DNA of 13,372 nt, taken from the NCBI GenBank assembly GCA_041477815.1, contig JBGOUV010000178.1, positions 1 through 13,372 of the forward strand, given 5' to 3'. This document shows, piece by piece, positions 10,948 through 13,372 of this stretch (position 1 is the first letter of the stretch; each line of letters starts with the position of its first letter). The notes beneath the pieces are model-generated. The model had not been told where the DNA came from and did not search any database. It worked only from the letters and a program-made list of their open reading frames with translations. Source of the stretch: JBGOUV01 sp041477815 (GTDB lineage Bacteria > Acidobacteriota > Terriglobia > Bryobacterales > JACQDG01). The translations under genes were made by a program, and so were the position numbers.

Positions 10948-13178
10948 ATACAATCAAACTAACTGGCTGCACCCCCAATCCGCTGGCCTTCTACCTAAAG
11001 GCACTTGGCATCCTGCGACTTGTGGCTGAACAAAAAGATTCGACCGCGAAAGGCTGCTGGCGCCAAGATGAGTTCCTGCTGCAGACGGTGTTGGACGACG
11101 CCGAGCTGGTCGAATTCTTTGTGTCGGAGTACCGGCCTACACCGATTTTGGTGCCGTGGAGCGGCGGTGATTTCTTTCATGTTAACCGGGATCTCAGGCC
11201 AGAGGAATTGAAAGCGGCATTGGGGAAATGTCCGACATCGTCCGCAGTTATCGAGGCTTTCCTTGGATCTGCTACCACTAGACTAGAGCACTACCGAACG
11301 AGCCTCCACGAAACGCTCCGAGTGATGGAGGCTGCTGGAGTCCTAACAAAAAAGGATATCGAGGGTAGCGGTGGTTCGCAGAAGCGCAAGAAGGTCGAGT
11401 TGCTTCAGGCGCTGCGGAACCACCTGTCAGACGATGTCGTTGACTGGATCGATGCTGCGGCAATCATTGCTGAGGACGGCTTCCGCCCCAACAATCTGCT
11501 GGGATCGGGGGGAGGCAGCGATGGAAACAGCCATTTCTCTGACAACTTCATGCAGGCTCTGTGGTCTGTCTTGCCGGACTTCGATTGGCAGCGAAAGAAG
11601 CCGCTGGTTTCTTCCGGTGGTGTTGCGTTCTGCCCAAGGACGGCGCTGGCTGAATCTTTGTTTGCTCGGGGCGCAAACAGTGCGCAACTCTCGGGACTGT
11701 CCCCAGTCTTGTTCGATCCAAGGCGCGTCGGTGGCCCAAACTCGGCCAGCGGGTTTGGGTCCAGTGCGGCCAGCAACCCGTGGGATTTCATTCTCATGGT
11801 GGAGGGGTCGTGTCTTTTCGCCGGCGCCCTTGCCAAGAAGTGCGGCGCCAGCAGACCCGGAGTGGCGGAATTCCCGTTCTTATTGGCGGCATCGCCAGTA
11901 GGAGCGGGTTCGCTTGGCGAAGCAGAGTCGCAGGGTAAGGAGCTATGGCTACCTCTGTGGAGTTCTCCGACTTCCCACGGGGAACTGCGTGAGTTGGTCG
12001 GGTCGGCTCGCATGGAAAGCCGCAGGAGAGCTGCTACCTGTGGAACTGATGCGGTGCAGGCGCTTACTCAGTATGGCGTAGATCGAGGGATCCAGAGATT
12101 TGAGCGGATCGGACTGTTTCGAGGCCGAATCGGAGGCGACAACTACTTTACGACCGCCGGGTTGGGGCAGTTCGTGGTGTCGCGGAACCGGCACGCCGAC
12201 CTACTGGCGGACTTCGATCCATGGCTGGTTTCCTACCGCGACAAAGCAAAGAGCGAAAGAGCTCCGTCCTCAGCGACGAGAGGTCTCCGCCAGCTCGAGG
12301 CCAGTATTATTGAGTTCTGCCGCCAGGGCGAAGCCCGCCGAGCGCAAGACGTCCTGGTAGCCTTAGGTGCTTGTGAGCAAGCGATGGCCCGCAGCATGAA
12401 ATGGACGGCGGCAAGTTTCCTCCGGCCAGTGCATCCGTTGTCGTCGCGGTGGTTGAAGGACACCGATGACGGAACTGCGGAATTCCGGCTAGCGGCCTGC
12501 CTTGCATCCGTATGGGGCCGGTACGGCGACCTTGTGATCCCGCTACGACAGCATCTCGAACCCGTCAAGACCTGGCTCAAGCAAGGCAAACTCGACGTGG
12601 CTTGGGAAGAACACGCGGAACGCAACGTAGTTTGGCACGGCGGCAACGTCGTCGCCGCCATGAACGCCGTCATGTCTCGCCGATTGGTACTGGCGATGAA
12701 GGCCGGCGCGGGATCTTGGATGGATCACGGACGTCTCTTCACAAGTCTATCCGACGTAGCGGCTTTCATCGAGGGGCGAATTGACCAGGAGCGGTTCGCC
12801 GAATTGCTGTGGGGGCTATGCCTTCTAGACTGGTCCTGCGTTGACTTCGCGTTTTCGCACGGGCCGGAAGTGGAGATGCCCGGTGCGGCCTTCGCCCTAA
12901 TGAAGCTGTGCTTTGCCGGGACTAGCGTGCGGGGCGTGAGCGAAATCCCCCTCGTTCCAACAATTCACCAGCGCGCCGCTGTGGGTGATGGTGCCACTGC
13001 CACGCAACTCGCTTCCCGCCGTCTGCGAGGGAGCGGATTGCCGCCCGCTGTGGAACAGGTCCATCAGCAGGGCGAGCCGGCGAGGCGGACGGCGGCATCG
13101 CTGCTGTTTCCGCTCTCGATTTCTGATATCCAAGCACTGGCCCGCGTTGTCCTACGGCCAGAAGATGCCACGGATTAA
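10944..13178 (+). CDS. csx17: Csx17 (Cas8g), large subunit of the type I-G CRISPR effector
   Basis: 744 residues, in the normal size range for Csx17. The N-terminus MNTIKLTGCTPNPLAFYLKALGILRLV is the family hallmark, followed by YRPTPILVPWSGGDFF, a Gly-rich NNLLGSGGGSDGNSHFSDNF, NPWDFILMVEGSCLFAGAL, then PGVAEFPFLLAASPVGAGSL, LWLPLW, and YGVDRGIQRFERIGLF. The C-terminus ASRRLRGSGLPPAV...TAASLLFPLS also fits. In characterised type I-G complexes Cas8g spans the belly of the Cascade and holds Cas3. Translation is coupled to cas3 through ATGA, with GGAGAAGGG inside the cas3 end as ribosome-binding site. Twelve base pairs separate it from csb1. I see no frameshift. Family assignment is firm; function is by analogy. 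Confidence 0.93.
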   Translation: MNTIKLTGCTPNPLAFYLKALGILRLVAEQKDSTAKGCWRQDEFLLQTVLDDAELVEFFVSEYRPTPILVPWSGGDFFHVNRDLRPEELKAALGKCPTSSAVIEAFLGSATTRLEHYRTSLHETLRVMEAAGVLTKKDIEGSGGSQKRKKVELLQALRNHLSDDVVDWIDAAAIIAEDGFRPNNLLGSGGGSDGNSHFSDNFMQALWSVLPDFDWQRKKPLVSSGGVAFCPRTALAESLFARGANSAQLSGLSPVLFDPRRVGGPNSASGFGSSAASNPWDFILMVEGSCLFAGALAKKCGASRPGVAEFPFLLAASPVGAGSLGEAESQGKELWLPLWSSPTSHGELRELVGSARMESRRRAATCGTDAVQALTQYGVDRGIQRFERIGLFRGRIGGDNYFTTAGLGQFVVSRNRHADLLADFDPWLVSYRDKAKSERAPSSATRGLRQLEASIIEFCRQGEARRAQDVLVALGACEQAMARSMKWTAASFLRPVHPLSSRWLKDTDDGTAEFRLAACLASVWGRYGDLVIPLRQHLEPVKTWLKQGKLDVAWEEHAERNVVWHGGNVVAAMNAVMSRRLVLAMKAGAGSWMDHGRLFTSLSDVAAFIEGRIDQERFAELLWGLCLLDWSCVDFAFSHGPEVEMPGAAFALMKLCFAGTSVRGVSEIPLVPTIHQRAAVGDGATATQLASRRLRGSGLPPAVEQVHQQGEPARRTAASLLFPLSISDIQALARVVLRPEDATD

Positions 13179-13181
13179 AGG

Positions 13182-13187
13182 AGGATC
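13182..13187 (+). promoter_or_regulatory. Strong ribosome-binding site of csb1
   Basis: AAAGGAGG directly after the csx17 stop, 5 nt before ATG 13190, is close to the ideal Shine-Dalgarno. It is stronger than those of cas3 and csx17, fitting the need for many copies of the backbone subunit. Confidence 0.6.
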
Positions 13188-13189
13188 GC

Positions 13190-13372
13190 ATGAACTTTGA
13201 CGCCTTGAAGAATGAGCCCCGCTTGCTTGCGGAGGTGAGCCTGCGGCCGCTGCAGGGAACACGCTTTCAACCCACAGGATTTCCGAGCCTTGGCGCGGCC
13301 GCGTACACTCTCGCCGACGGAACGGAGATGCTGTTGGTCGAATCCGCCCAAAGCATGGCGAACCACCTCGAA
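13190..13372 (+). CDS. csb1: Csb1 (Cas7, GSU0053 family), backbone subunit, 3' partial
   Basis: The first 61 codons, cut by the window end. RFQPTGFPSLGAAAY and LLVESAQSMANHLE are the conserved opening blocks of the Csb1/GSU0053 family, the Cas7 of type I-G. Several copies coat the crRNA in the effector complex. Order cas3-csx17-csb1 matches known type I-G operons, so csb2 (Cas5-Cas6 fusion) is expected next, outside the window. Confidence 0.93.
   Translation, partial: MNFDALKNEPRLLAEVSLRPLQGTRFQPTGFPSLGAAAYTLADGTEMLLVESAQSMANHLE

Noticed and set aside
10995..12013. Several minus-strand frames inside csx17
   Set aside because: All lie opposite a single uninterrupted gene with conserved Csx17 blocks and have no ribosome-binding sites or motifs.

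Overview
The window looks like a piece of a GC-rich chromosome, most likely an acidobacterium of the Bryobacter/Solibacter kind. This is inferred from gene content: a GH105-like hydrolase, a secreted 3-keto-disaccharide hydrolase (DUF1080), a PQQ-type propeller protein, a CDP-alcohol phosphatidyltransferase followed by a GtrA-type gene, and many small dispersed hairpin repeats. No rRNA or marker gene is present to confirm it.

Layout, left half (1-7600). A MoaD/ThiS-type sulfur-carrier protein, cut by the window edge, is followed by about 330 bp without a gene that holds two perfect palindromes sharing the core GCAAATTTGC. A GH105/GH88-like hydrolase (-) and a PQQ-repeat beta-propeller protein (+) diverge from a 29-bp gap. 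Next come a PilZ-domain-like protein (-), a decayed C-terminal piece of what looks like a Gfo/Idh/MocA oxidoreductase (-), and a DEAD-box RNA helicase (-). A CDP-alcohol phosphatidyltransferase (+) carries an unusual Gly-to-Arg change in its signature motif and overlaps a frameshifted gtrA-like pseudogene (+). A cluster of hairpins and a secreted DUF1080 hydrolase (-) close this half. Most of these are ordinary chromosomal genes for polysaccharide use, signalling, RNA metabolism and membranes, with clear local decay.

Layout, right half (7650-13372). An intact tRNA-Gln(TTG) with encoded CCA marks the boundary. After it come about 370 bp carrying repeated TTGACAG boxes, then the relic 5' end of what appears to be a large DEAD/DEAH-box helicase of a kind seen in defence islands, broken by at least two frameshifts. 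A short stretch of degenerate heptamer repeats follows. The last 4.9 kb is the start of a type I-G (formerly I-U) CRISPR-Cas operon: cas3 (helicase with a C-terminal HD nuclease domain), csx17 (cas8g) and the first 61 codons of csb1 (cas7). These are coupled by an ATGA overlap and a strong ribosome-binding site. By eye this half is less GC-rich than the left half, fitting an acquired defence island beside a tRNA.

How the genes work together. Csx17 and Csb1 (with Csb2, presumably beyond the right edge) should form the crRNA-guided surveillance complex, and Cas3 should unwind and degrade the DNA it marks. No CRISPR array, adaptation gene or csb2 is visible here. I see no convincing wholly new system. 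The most informative oddities are the helicase relic between tRNA-Gln and the Cas operon, the paired palindromes, the TTGACAG boxes, and the decaying phosphatidyltransferase/gtrA pair.
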